This document shows, one piece after another, positions 26,496 through 35,321 of a stretch of DNA of 64,000 nt. This DNA comes from Scytonema hofmannii PCC 7110. Lineage in GTDB: Bacteria; Cyanobacteriota; Cyanobacteriia; Cyanobacteriales; Nostocaceae. Position numbers and translations under genes: made by a program. The stretch lies in NCBI RefSeq assembly GCF_000346485.2, contig NZ_KQ976354.1:7300273-7364272 (forward strand). Direction: 5' to 3'. Each line of letters starts with the position of its first letter. Within the stretch, counting starts at the first letter, position 1. The notes under the pieces were generated by a model, which made no database searches, was not told where the DNA came from, and worked only from the letters and a program-made list of their open reading frames with translations.

Positions 26496-26632
26496 TCGGG
26501 AGTCAGGAGTCGGGAGTCGGGAGTCGGGAGTCGGGAGTAGGAATTAATTTCCTAACCCCTAACCCCTAACCCCTAACCCCTAACAACTAACAACTAACAA
26601 CTAACAACTAACAACTAACAACTAACCATTAA
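26496..26632. repeat. Compound heptamer arrays at the DUF3352 gene end
   Basis: GGGAGTC units (26496-26540), CCCCTAA units (26551-26583) and ACAACTA units (26583-26626) follow each other. The TAG stop of the adjacent gene lies inside the last array. Confidence 0.75.
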
Positions 26633-28352
26633 ACTGAAAAAACACACCACCTTTAAGCAAGTCTGTATCGCTACCGTAACTGCTAACTGTTAGCGATCGC
26701 AAATTTTGGAAAAATGGTTTGCCGATGACTTCTACAAGCTTAATAAAGGGGAGTTGACGTTCAATAATTGGCTGACTCTTTGTCCAATCGAGATAGACAT
26801 AACCCTGGTTGGGTTGGGGTATGACAGCAATACTATTTTGGAAATCACTCTTGTTAACTAGAGAATCTTCCTTGGCTGTAAGCGCTGCATCCATTGCCTC
26901 AATTGAGGAAGTGATAATCTCGTAATTACCAGCATCTGCATATGCACCCAGAACCTTTGCTTGAATTGTATATACCTGTCGTTCTTTTGCAAGCGCAGAT
27001 TGACTGGAAGTTGCGGCTAACTCCGTCCAAGCAAATATTTTTTGTTCGCCTATCTTCAAGGAATTCAACGAAAGCCCACCTGATGAGACAATTTCATTTA
27101 AATGAGAAATAGCGGCTGGTGTCGCCTCTGATTTTTCTGCTACAAAAATCCAATCGGGATTGATTTGGTCTTCACGGGGTAACAACCCTATAGCATACTC
27201 TCCTTGTACCCAGCTAAAAATATCGTCTTTCCAGTTGATGTTCCAGCGCTTTTGAACTTCAGCCAGAGGTTGCAGCAATCCAGAGAACACATCTTCCTTG
27301 GAACCAGATATAACTGCGATCGCTTGTTGCCAAAGTAGTGCTAAATTGCTGCGATCCAAACTGCTTAAATTTGAAGAAGCAACTGACAAACCTGCTGAGG
27401 CTGGAATATACTGCAATGCACCAACTGGCTTAGCGATTTCTGTAGTTGCAAGCAAATTTTTTTCTTTCGCCAGTAAAGCTGTTTCAGCTATCAATCCTTT
27501 GCGATTCGCAACTAAGGAAACAATTTGACTGTTGTAGGTTCCGTTTTCACTTTCCAATCCTTGCCATTTTGCTACAGTGGGGAGATTTAGGAAAGCAACT
27601 GCGAGTGCATCCTTGGGGGAAGCTTTTATAGTTTGCTGGTATTTGCTGGAACTAATTAAATTCAAGTCTGGGGCTTGAACGTTATTAATTGCATCGCGCA
27701 GAACTTTTGGATCGTTAGCAAATAACACAAAGTTATTACCCACCACTGCACCAGCAAGAGCGTTTTGAATTTTAGATTTTGGATTTTGGGTTTTGGATTG
27801 GCGATTTGGAACCGAAAAATATCCGCTTGGTTTTTCTTCTACAGGTGTTTCCTGTGGAATCTCATAAATCAACTTAACACCTTTATACTGTTCAACAGTT
27901 AAGTTTGCTCCAGCAAGCGATCGCTTGGAAAACAATAACTCCACAAATTCACGGCTTTTTTCTGGTTCTTTGGTGGCTAGTGCCATAAGATACCCAGGAT
28001 TCCTGCCATTTTCAGGTTCGCGATCCAAGTCTAAAGCAGTTACAGCCAATGTGATTTCCTGACCCAACCACGGCTGAATATCTTTTTGGTAATCAATATC
28101 CGTATTTGCTAATAAACTTGTTTTTAGCTTAGACAGTTCGCCATCCCGTTCCGAACTTTGCAAGCGTTCCGGATTTGTCAGCAACGACACCATCACTGGC
28201 GCTTGCTTGGAAACAAATATAGCAGCATCTGGCTGCCCAGAAGGAGTGACGAGGTTGGGCGGATTTTTAGCACTGTTACAACCACTGGTACCAATGAGAA
28301 GCAGCACGAGGAGACAAGCAGCTATGGTTTTGAAAAATAAGCGTTGTGTCAT
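26622..28352 (-). CDS. DUF3352 family lipoprotein
   Basis: A 576-residue protein with a lipoprotein signal peptide (hydrophobic run then GTSGC, lipidated Cys25). The mature region matches DUF3352 in layout: it opens with AIFVSKQAPVMVSLLTNPERL, contains repeated FVAEKS/LLFSKRSL-like blocks, and ends with KPFFQNLRSLTVSSYG. The family is large and of unknown function in cyanobacteria. Residues about 184-196 (RQSKTQNPKSKIQN) are encoded by a CCAAAAT heptamer array inserted in frame. The stop codon is also part of a repeat array. Predicted location is the outer face of the inner membrane or the periplasmic side of the outer membrane. Confidence 0.8.
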   Translation of the reverse strand: MTQRLFFKTIAACLLVLLLIGTSGCNSAKNPPNLVTPSGQPDAAIFVSKQAPVMVSLLTNPERLQSSERDGELSKLKTSLLANTDIDYQKDIQPWLGQEITLAVTALDLDREPENGRNPGYLMALATKEPEKSREFVELLFSKRSLAGANLTVEQYKGVKLIYEIPQETPVEEKPSGYFSVPNRQSKTQNPKSKIQNALAGAVVGNNFVLFANDPKVLRDAINNVQAPDLNLISSSKYQQTIKASPKDALAVAFLNLPTVAKWQGLESENGTYNSQIVSLVANRKGLIAETALLAKEKNLLATTEIAKPVGALQYIPASAGLSVASSNLSSLDRSNLALLWQQAIAVISGSKEDVFSGLLQPLAEVQKRWNINWKDDIFSWVQGEYAIGLLPREDQINPDWIFVAEKSEATPAAISHLNEIVSSGGLSLNSLKIGEQKIFAWTELAATSSQSALAKERQVYTIQAKVLGAYADAGNYEIITSSIEAMDAALTAKEDSLVNKSDFQNSIAVIPQPNQGYVYLDWTKSQPIIERQLPFIKLVEVIGKPFFQNLRSLTVSSYGSDTDLLKGGVFFQFNG

Positions 28353-28613
28353 AATTTGTTACATAGACTGTTGAAGGCGCACAAACAAATATATAGCTGC
28401 TGGATGATAGGCAGCTTCACTACTAAAATTCAGTGTAAGTCGTTAGCGCTCATTGCCCATGCTCTATAAGCATAAGTACTACGGTAAAGTGTAACGGAAT
28501 ATTGAAGATTTAAATAATATTCCATAGATAGCTTCTCAGTCTTGCTCATAGCAAATTTGCAGCTTTAACGGGAATAATAAAATTATGCGAATATTAACGG
28601 CAGTCAGTAGTTT
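28353..28613. promoter_or_regulatory. Divergent promoter region of the DUF3352 and helicase genes
   Basis: These 261 bases separate two divergent genes and must contain both promoters. The region is AT-rich, with an inverted AATATT element around 28498-28524. There is no obvious ribosome binding site before the helicase ATG at 28614, so weak translation is possible. Confidence 0.4.
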
Positions 28614-30932
28614 ATGCTACAGGTCAAAATTATTCGGGCAGCCTTCCGTGAAATACAGAAACTGCCACTTCCCGATGTCAATAAAGTTTATGAAATTCTA
28701 CGATGTATAAGCCAGGAAGAACAAACAGACACTAAATTTCTGAGTGGATACGACAACCTAAAGCGTACCAGATCGGGGAACTTGCGCGTTATTTGGCAAC
28801 GAGAGCCAGGTGGCGATATTGTAGTTATCAAAGCAGGTTTACGTGGTGATGTTTATGACGATGCATTTGACAGTCGCGATCGCGATTGTCCCATAATAGT
28901 CACCGAACTTATCAACCCTCAAGGAACTGAATTGGCTGAACACCCAACTTACTACTGGAATCAGCAACAAGATTCCGATTGGTACAAATTCGTGTATAGT
29001 ACGTATCGCTACTCACCTATACTGACTCAGTACCAAAGAAAAGTACTTGAAGAACCATTAAGAACTTTGTTTGCTTATAACCAATGGTTAAATACTGACA
29101 CATTTAGAAACAGGGTTTGTATAGTCCAAAGTGCTCCAGGAACTGGCAAAACAATATGTGCTACTCTATTTGCCTGTGAAATTCACAAACAACATGGGTG
29201 TAATACAATGCTTATTGTGCCAGAAGCATTGCGTGGAGATATAGCCGAATATTCAGAAGTCAAGCAAGCACGCACACAGGAAAACTTTTGGCTAGTTACG
29301 TTTCGAGAGTGGATTGGCAGAATCAAGCCCGAATTCCAAAATCGCCTCGCTTCTTCGGACGAAGAATTATACGCATTGCAGGAGGCTACTAAATTTACTT
29401 ATCAACCAAGGCGTCTTAATCTCGATAAAATGACTTATAGAGATGTGTTGCTCTATCAATCTTTCGTACTAGATACAGCAGTTTTTCACCAAACCAGAAA
29501 TGCAATTTATCAAGTGAATAGAGAGCAGATTGAGAGATTAACTCAGATTGATAAACAACGTTGGTTAAGTGCATTATCTGGTAGAAAATCTCGTGTAAAT
29601 GCTGCTTCTGAGTTGACAGAAAATCCACCATTACCACCTTTCAATAATGGTTGTACGCTGATCGTTATTGATGAAGCTCAAGATTTTATGCTGTGTGAAC
29701 TTCAAGCTCTAATTGCAGTATGTCAAGCATGGTTAGAACAAGGGCATCAAACATATTTATTATTATTGGGAGACTTAAATCAGCGAATTCAGCCAACAGA
29801 TTTTGACTGGGGACAATTACGCCTGAGAGAGCCAATCAAATTAGAAAGAAATTATAGAAATTCGCTTCATATATTAGAATTTGCTAACCAATTCTGGAAT
29901 ATAGCACAATACATTAGTAGAAATTTTCACGGGAAACACCTACCACCACCTGCAAATTTAGAAGATGCTTTTGAAGTTGGAGAACCAGTGCGTTTATTGG
30001 AATGCACCTCCAATGATGAAGCTCTCAAATTTTTGCAGCAACTTGCTCAAGAATCTGAACGAGAAGAAGATAGACGTTATTTACTTCGCGACTTGACTAA
30101 CGCTGTTAAAGTCGTTTCTCCTAACTTAAACATATCTTACAATAACTTAGTGATTTTAAATGCAGAACAAGCAAAAGGGCGAGAATTTGAAGCTTGTATT
30201 GCTTTTCGGTTATTTGATGGAACTGGTGAACCATCATTAGAAGAGTGCTTTCAGTGGTATACGTTATTGACTCGCGCCCGTTCTCGGCTGCTAGTAGTAG
30301 TTACTTCAGAAGAATTAAATCGTCTCGATAGCCATGAGTGTAATTACTTTGAAAAGTGCGATCGCATCGACTCTCACACAGCTATCAGTTGGATTACCGA
30401 ATTAGCTTGTGATGTCGATCTGAATCAAATGACAGATGATATTCAACAACGTTTGTGGAAACGCTGTGAAACTGGATATTTGTACTGGGATACTTACTTA
30501 GCCTTAGAATTAGCGGCAGTTAAAGACGAGAATCTTTATAAGTGGGAACACGAAGCGATTGCTTTACTTAGCAAGCATTCTCAACAACATTTACAGAATG
30601 AATTAAAAAATACTCACAGTATTTCTCTACGCTGTTTGCTATTGCGAGCAATGCAGTGTTCTTGGCAAGCGGTTACAGAAGCTACTCAGTTAAAAAATAG
30701 AGATTTTCCAGAATATCAACGTTTAATCAACAGTATTGCTCGAGATTTAGTAGCTAAGGGATTGCCTTATGAAGCAGCACGAGTTAAAGTACAACTCAGC
30801 GATGGCAATAACCATCATAATCTTCCTTTTTGGGGAGAAATTAGCAATCATTCTAATCAATTTAAACCTTTAGTCACATTACTATGTGAAGCTTTTATAG
30901 ATCGAATTACTAATTTAAATGACAACAGGTAG
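28614..30932 (+). CDS. RelE/ParE-like domain fused to an SF1 helicase-like ATPase
   Basis: A 772-residue fusion. Residues 1-85 follow the RelE/ParE toxin fold pattern: an N-terminal helical hairpin (FREIQKLPLPDVNKVYEIL), then LSGYDNLKRTRSGNLRVIWQRE and a final strand ending GLRGDVY. Residues about 135-570 form a UvrD/Rep-like superfamily 1 motor, with motif I APGTGKT (174-180), motif II VIDEAQDF (351-358), motif III GDLNQRI (386-392), motif IV LERNYRNS (410-417), motif V NAEQAKGREFE (516-526) and motif VI TRARSRL (553-559). Residues 600-772 are helical and unrecognised. It forms a pair with the coiled-coil gene 8 bases downstream. Fused toxin-like and DNA-translocase modules suggest phage defence or stress response, but no function is known to me. 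Confidence 0.85.
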   Translation: MLQVKIIRAAFREIQKLPLPDVNKVYEILRCISQEEQTDTKFLSGYDNLKRTRSGNLRVIWQREPGGDIVVIKAGLRGDVYDDAFDSRDRDCPIIVTELINPQGTELAEHPTYYWNQQQDSDWYKFVYSTYRYSPILTQYQRKVLEEPLRTLFAYNQWLNTDTFRNRVCIVQSAPGTGKTICATLFACEIHKQHGCNTMLIVPEALRGDIAEYSEVKQARTQENFWLVTFREWIGRIKPEFQNRLASSDEELYALQEATKFTYQPRRLNLDKMTYRDVLLYQSFVLDTAVFHQTRNAIYQVNREQIERLTQIDKQRWLSALSGRKSRVNAASELTENPPLPPFNNGCTLIVIDEAQDFMLCELQALIAVCQAWLEQGHQTYLLLLGDLNQRIQPTDFDWGQLRLREPIKLERNYRNSLHILEFANQFWNIAQYISRNFHGKHLPPPANLEDAFEVGEPVRLLECTSNDEALKFLQQLAQESEREEDRRYLLRDLTNAVKVVSPNLNISYNNLVILNAEQAKGREFEACIAFRLFDGTGEPSLEECFQWYTLLTRARSRLLVVVTSEELNRLDSHECNYFEKCDRIDSHTAISWITELACDVDLNQMTDDIQQRLWKRCETGYLYWDTYLALELAAVKDENLYKWEHEAIALLSKHSQQHLQNELKNTHSISLRCLLLRAMQCSWQAVTEATQLKNRDFPEYQRLINSIARDLVAKGLPYEAARVKVQLSDGNNHHNLPFWGEISNHSNQFKPLVTLLCEAFIDRITNLNDNR

Positions 30933-30940
30933 ATAACTCA

Positions 30941-31657
30941 ATGACACAGTATACAGATGAACAAATAGCTCAGCAACTCGAACAACTTGCGATCGTAATT
31001 CAAGCAGCTAAAGAGTCGGCAAACACAGTTTTAGAGCAAATCCAAGCAACTCAAGATGAAATTTCACAATTTGTTGAAATAAAAAAAACTGATATTCTTA
31101 ATTCACAAAATCAAATGATTGAACAAGTTCAAAGACAGGTACAATTGCAGGAGGAAGAAATTGTGAACCAATTTCGCACTTTGGTTGCAAACACTTTAAC
31201 AGATTTGGGGGGACAAGCAGGTTTAGAAAAGCTGCGACAAGAACTTCAGGAGGGACATCATGTATTAAGCGAAATCCAGATTATTAATCATCAGTTGCAC
31301 TCAGGTATTGAAACATCACTGAATAAACTGCAAGATATGTTGCAAATACATTCAGCAGTAAAGCAAACAGTATCTGAATTAGAAGCAACGCGTTCGGAAA
31401 TATCCGATTTAGCTCTACAAATTCAATCAGATAAGAAATCTATTCAAACAATGAGAGTAGAAGTAGAAAATTTTAGCAATGATATTGAAAATACTAAAAA
31501 TACTTTAGTCATTGAACTACATGGAGAAATCAAGCAACTACAACGAGAGTTACAAAAACAACAAATCCAAGCAAAAAGCCAGCAGTCTCTACGTAATTGG
31601 TTGTTTGGAATTGCATTTAGCACTGCTTTTATAGCCCTCGTTTTGGCGATTCGATAA
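30941..31657 (+). CDS. Tail-anchored coiled-coil protein, partner of the helicase fusion
   Basis: A 238-residue protein that is coiled coil over most of its length (about 8-215, Gln/Glu/Ile rich) and ends in a single hydrophobic segment (WLFGIAFSTAFIALVLAI, about 220-237). This gives a tail anchor with the coil in the cytoplasm. It starts 8 bases after the helicase stop, so the two are co-transcribed and probably coupled. The likely role is as a membrane-located scaffold, sensor or effector for the helicase protein. No enzymatic motif is visible. Some phage-defence systems pair a cytoplasmic ATPase with a membrane coiled-coil protein, which is a functional analogy only. Confidence 0.75.
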   Translation: MTQYTDEQIAQQLEQLAIVIQAAKESANTVLEQIQATQDEISQFVEIKKTDILNSQNQMIEQVQRQVQLQEEEIVNQFRTLVANTLTDLGGQAGLEKLRQELQEGHHVLSEIQIINHQLHSGIETSLNKLQDMLQIHSAVKQTVSELEATRSEISDLALQIQSDKKSIQTMRVEVENFSNDIENTKNTLVIELHGEIKQLQRELQKQQIQAKSQQSLRNWLFGIAFSTAFIALVLAIR

Positions 31658-31680
31658 ATCAAGGTTTCACCTTGGGTAAG

Positions 31681-31770
31681 GGACTTCCAAATAAAAAAAT
31701 CTCCCAACGTTTCTTGTAGTGCGGTGCTCGCAGCCCACCACTCATACAGGAAGATCTGTGAGCACCGCAC
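31681..31770. mobile_element. MITE-like repeat, copy 4 (right end altered)
   Basis: It starts GGACTTCCAAATAAAAAAAT like the 9101 copy and continues with TTCTTGTAGTGCGGTGCTC and an ACTCATACAGG core. It lacks the usual right terminus. Instead GAGCACCGCAC follows, an inverse copy of its own GTGCGGTGCTC box. It lies right after the coiled-coil gene. Confidence 0.55.
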
Positions 31771-31858
31771 GGCTGATCGCTAACTAACCACAAAGCTGCC
31801 AATTTTCTGCGAACATGAATATACAGGCAATTATCGTAAAACTTCATGACAGGCAGAC

Positions 31859-32206
31859 ATGAGCGAGCAATCTTTCACCCAAATTAGCGTTGAGGAACTA
31901 GGTCAACGTTTATCTTCACAAGAGCCAGACCTTCAGCTTGTGGATGTACGCGAACCGCAAGAAGTCGCGATCGCTAGCATAAATGGCTTTGTCAATTTAC
32001 CTTTGAGTCAATTTGCTCATTGGGGGGAACAAATTCAAACTCGCTTGAATCCCCACGCTGAAACTCTCGTACTCTGTCACCACGGCGTCCGTTCCGCTCA
32101 GATGTGTCAGTGGTTAGTTGCTCAAGGGTTTACAAATGTTAAGAACATTGCAGGGGGAATTGATGCTTACTCTAATTTGGTTGACCCGTCTGTTCCTCAG
32201 TACTAA
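31859..32206 (+). CDS. Rhodanese-like single-domain protein
   Basis: A 115-residue rhodanese domain with VDVREPQEVAIASI (28-41) and the active-site loop VLCHHGVRSAQ (71-81), Cys73 being the predicted persulfide carrier. The CHHGVRSA loop is the form found in many GlpE-like and molybdopterin-synthase-adenylyltransferase-associated rhodaneses. It probably carries sulfane sulfur in the cytoplasm; donor and acceptor are unknown. The ATG at 31859 lies at the start of the domain. It is monocistronic in this context, 426 bases before hrcA. Confidence 0.88.
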   Translation: MSEQSFTQISVEELGQRLSSQEPDLQLVDVREPQEVAIASINGFVNLPLSQFAHWGEQIQTRLNPHAETLVLCHHGVRSAQMCQWLVAQGFTNVKNIAGGIDAYSNLVDPSVPQY

Positions 32207-32632
32207 TTCTGCTTTAAAAAGTATCTTTTTCAACTAATCTGACTGGCAATTATAACTAACTTTTGCTATCTTTAACACAGTAGATTTAGTGCTTAAGCTT
32301 TATGGAACAAGTCTCTCAGTGGCTCAACTCCTATCTAATTGTTCGAGTTCAAGTGAAAATTAGTAACTGAAAATACAGCGCTCTTTAGAAGCTTATGAGA
32401 TCGTGCATGGTATATGCAAGTTTTCTATCTCGAAAGACCTGAGGTTGTTAACCTAACTCACTTTGTTTTAATGAACACTTTATTAGGGGCTATACTGGAA
32501 CTTTACTCTACTTATTTCAAATAAAGTACATATTTTGATATTTTTCTTTACAAATATTCATTCTTGTTGGAGTTGCGTCCATTAATTTTTTCAAACTTTA
32601 CTTAAAATTCTGCTTCAATAAACCACCCCCTT
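32207..32632. other. Intergenic region upstream of hrcA
   Basis: AT-rich spacer of 426 bases, with no gene and no CIRCE inverted repeat (TTAGCACTC-N9-GAGTGCTAA) visible. Any hrcA promoter must lie in it. Confidence 0.5.
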
Positions 32633-33721
32633 ATGCAAGTTCAGTTAACCAATCGGCAACAACACATACTTTGGGCAACCATACGCCATTACATTGCCAC
32701 GGCGGAACCTGTCGGTTCCAAAGCTCTTGTTGAGGAATATAACCTTGGTGTGAGTTCGGCAACCATTCGCAATGTGATGGGCGCGTTGGAAAAATCAGGG
32801 TTCTTATACCAACCCCATACCTCCGCCGGACGAGTCCCTTCCGATTCAGGCTATCGCATTTATGTCGATCGCCTGATTACACCTTCTGAAACTTTAGGTA
32901 AGGAAGTAGAGGTCGTACTCCAACAAAACCTCAAATGGGAAGAGTGGAGCTGGGAAGCAATTCTACAAGGAGCTGCACAAATCCTCTCAACCTTAAGTGG
33001 TTGCATTACCTTAATCACCATGCCACAAACTGGTGCGGCTGTTGTCAGGCATCTACAACTGGTGCAAATTGAAGCAGGACGAGTCATGCTGATTGTTGTA
33101 ACAGACGGATATGAAACACATTCAGCAGTGCTGGACTTACCGCCCGAACAAGACAATACACAACTCGACGCAGAAGCCATCGACCATAAGTTGCAAATAG
33201 TATCTAACTTTTTAAACAGCCATTTGCGGGGGCGCAGTTTGGTGGAACTCGCCAATCTTGATTGGAGCGAACTTGACCGAGAATTCCAAAGCTATAGCAA
33301 CTTTTTGAAAAAATCATTGGCAGAGTTAAGCCGTCGCACTCTTAAACCATCTGCAACACAAATCATGGTTCGCGGAATCGCTGAGGTTTTACGTCAACCA
33401 GAATTCTCGGAATTACAGCAAGTGAAAACGCTTATCCACCTGCTGGAAGAAGAACAAGACCAACTTTGGCAGTTAATATTTGAACAACCAGAAACTGAGG
33501 AAGTGGGGAAGCCACGAGTTACTGTTCGTATTGGTTCTGAAAATCCTTTAGAACCCATCCGTACTTGCTCCTTAATATCCTCCACTTACCGTCGCGGCTT
33601 AGTACCCGTGGGTAGTGTAGGCGTTTTGGGACCAACGCGCTTGGATTATGAAAGTGCGATCGTAGTTGTGTCAGCCGCAGCTGATTACCTGTCAGAAGCT
33701 TTCAGTTCGTTCAATTCTTAA
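32633..33721 (+). CDS. hrcA: Heat-shock repressor HrcA
   Basis: A 362-residue repressor that binds CIRCE elements upstream of groESL in the absence of heat stress. The N-terminal winged helix ([69 protein letters not shown]) is canonical, followed by the GAF-like dimerisation domain. The ATG at 32633 matches the family N-terminus. It stands alone rather than beside grpE-dnaK, as usual in cyanobacteria. It is followed by a GTGACCA array and a stem-loop. Confidence 0.94.
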   Translation: MQVQLTNRQQHILWATIRHYIATAEPVGSKALVEEYNLGVSSATIRNVMGALEKSGFLYQPHTSAGRVPSDSGYRIYVDRLITPSETLGKEVEVVLQQNLKWEEWSWEAILQGAAQILSTLSGCITLITMPQTGAAVVRHLQLVQIEAGRVMLIVVTDGYETHSAVLDLPPEQDNTQLDAEAIDHKLQIVSNFLNSHLRGRSLVELANLDWSELDREFQSYSNFLKKSLAELSRRTLKPSATQIMVRGIAEVLRQPEFSELQQVKTLIHLLEEEQDQLWQLIFEQPETEEVGKPRVTVRIGSENPLEPIRTCSLISSTYRRGLVPVGSVGVLGPTRLDYESAIVVVSAAADYLSEAFSSFNS

Positions 33722-33722
33722 C

Positions 33723-33766
33723 AGTGACCAGTGACCAGTGACCAGTGACCAGTGACCAGTGACCAG
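33723..33766. repeat. GTGACCA heptamer array
   Basis: Six consecutive AGTGACC units follow the hrcA stop. Confidence 0.8.
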
Positions 33767-33768
33767 TT

Positions 33769-33795
33769 AATCCCCATACTTAAAAGTAGGGGATT
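33769..33795 (+). terminator. Stem-loop downstream of hrcA
   Basis: AATCCCC (33769-33775) pairs with GGGGATT (33789-33795), with an inner ACTT/AAGT extension, 48 bases after the hrcA stop. A T-tract is only weak (TTTGAAT). Plausible terminator. Confidence 0.45.
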
Positions 33796-33868
33796 TGAAT
33801 CATAAATCAATTCCTTTGTTCCTTAAATAAATAATGGTGCAAGTACCGTATACGTAACTGGTCAAATT

Positions 33869-34546
33869 ATGGTGAGAAAAATTGCTTTTGGGGTCTTGTG
33901 GTTGACCGTTATTATCTACGCCTCTTTCTTCGCCCCTCCGAATCAACCCAATACATTCGATCTGATTAAAAATCTTTGTATTGGTCAGTGGCAAGGAATT
34001 AATCCCTTGGTGATATCACTTTTTTACATTATGGGTGTTTGGCCGTTGATTTATAGCGCAGTCATTTTTGCTGATGGTAGAGGGCAAAAAGTCCCTGCTG
34101 GGCTGTTTGCCACAGGTTCCTTTGGTGTTGGAGCATTTGCTCTGCTACCTTATTTATCGCTACGAGAACCCAATCCAAAGTTTCTTGGCAAAAAGAATCT
34201 TTTTTTGGCAATATTGGATTCTCGCTTGACTGGTATTGCTCTAACTGCTTCCACTATTGTTCTAGTCGCTTACGGTCTTGGGGTTGGTGACTGGCGGGAT
34301 TTTGTAGGTCAGTGGCAATCCAGCCGCTTTATTCATGTTATGAGCCTTGATTTTTGTTTGCTTTGTCTGTTGTTTCCAGCGTTACTTAAAGATGATATGT
34401 CTCGACGGGGGCTGGATAATCCTCAGATTTTCTGGTTGATTGTGTTGATCCCTCTGTTTGCTCCTTTGATGTACTTATGTATACGTCCACCTTTACCAAA
34501 ACTGGATACAGAGGTTAGGGGTCAAGGATTAGGGATTGGGGGTTAG
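33869..34546 (+). CDS. Membrane protein, first of a tandem paralogous pair
   Basis: A 225-residue integral membrane protein with about six hydrophobic segments (roughly 4-20, 44-66, 76-93, 115-135, 160-175 and 186-205). It is clearly paralogous to the next gene: NPLVISLFYIMGVWPLIYSAVIFADGRGQ aligns with NPIVISIFALVGILLLIYSGVLFFDGRMQ, and RRGLDNPQ with RRRLDNPQ. I know related proteins only as uncharacterised cyanobacterial/plastid membrane proteins. The C-terminal tail (GQGLGIGG) is read from an AGGGATT-type repeat, so the real C-terminus has probably been extended. Confidence 0.75.
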   Translation: MVRKIAFGVLWLTVIIYASFFAPPNQPNTFDLIKNLCIGQWQGINPLVISLFYIMGVWPLIYSAVIFADGRGQKVPAGLFATGSFGVGAFALLPYLSLREPNPKFLGKKNLFLAILDSRLTGIALTASTIVLVAYGLGVGDWRDFVGQWQSSRFIHVMSLDFCLLCLLFPALLKDDMSRRGLDNPQIFWLIVLIPLFAPLMYLCIRPPLPKLDTEVRGQGLGIGG

Positions 34547-34608
34547 AGAAAAGCATGAACATCAATTTTCCCCAGCCCAACCCTATAGTAAAGATAGAAC
34601 ATTGATTC

Positions 34609-35289
34609 ATGATTAAAAAAGTAACTCTTTGGTCATTGTGGGTTGGATTTATAGCCTACATTTTATTTTTGGCACCTCCTTTGCATTTAGAGGAAACACT
34701 CACTCTCTTGAAAAACATCTTGACGCTGAATTGGTTAGCAATTAATCCAATTGTCATCTCAATTTTTGCTCTGGTAGGTATTTTGCTGCTGATTTACAGT
34801 GGTGTTTTGTTCTTTGATGGCAGAATGCAATGGATTCCTTTCTGGCCTTTTGCTTTGGCTGGTGTTGGTGCGGGTATTCTTGGTCTTTTGCCTTATTTAG
34901 CTTTTCGGGAATCGAATCAAGAATTCGCTGGACGAAAGGATTCTTGCCTAAATCTTTTGGATTCTCGCTTGTTCGGTATTGTTCTCAGTTTAAGTACTCT
35001 GCCCATACTGGGCTATGCTTTTGTTCTGGGTGATTGGGCAGATTTTTGGCAGCAGTTTCAAAGCGATCGTTTTATCAACGGTATGAGTTTGGCAGTGTGC
35101 CTGTTTTGTCTGTTATTTCCCACCGTGCTTGATGATGAGATGGCAAGGCGAAGATTAGATAACCCTCAGTTGTTTTGGGCTGTAGCGCTTGTTCCCCTAC
35201 TCGGTCCGCTTGCGTATCTTTGCCTGCGCCCGCCAATACTGGAAAATAACATTGCTCGACACAGGCAAACCACATTAGCTCGTAATTAG
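34609..35289 (+). CDS. Membrane protein, second of a tandem paralogous pair
   Basis: A 226-residue paralogue of the previous gene with the same arrangement of about six hydrophobic segments and the shared acidic/aromatic loops (FDGRMQWIPFWPFAL and DDEMARRRLDNPQLFW). It starts 62 bases after the previous stop on the same strand, so the pair is likely one transcript. Function is unknown; the GDW-F...SDRFI loop between segments 4 and 5 is conserved in both. Tandem duplication is the simplest origin. Confidence 0.75.
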   Translation: MIKKVTLWSLWVGFIAYILFLAPPLHLEETLTLLKNILTLNWLAINPIVISIFALVGILLLIYSGVLFFDGRMQWIPFWPFALAGVGAGILGLLPYLAFRESNQEFAGRKDSCLNLLDSRLFGIVLSLSTLPILGYAFVLGDWADFWQQFQSDRFINGMSLAVCLFCLLFPTVLDDEMARRRLDNPQLFWAVALVPLLGPLAYLCLRPPILENNIARHRQTTLARN

Positions 35290-35321
35290 TAATTCGTAAT
35301 TCCTAATTTTTTTAAGAATAA

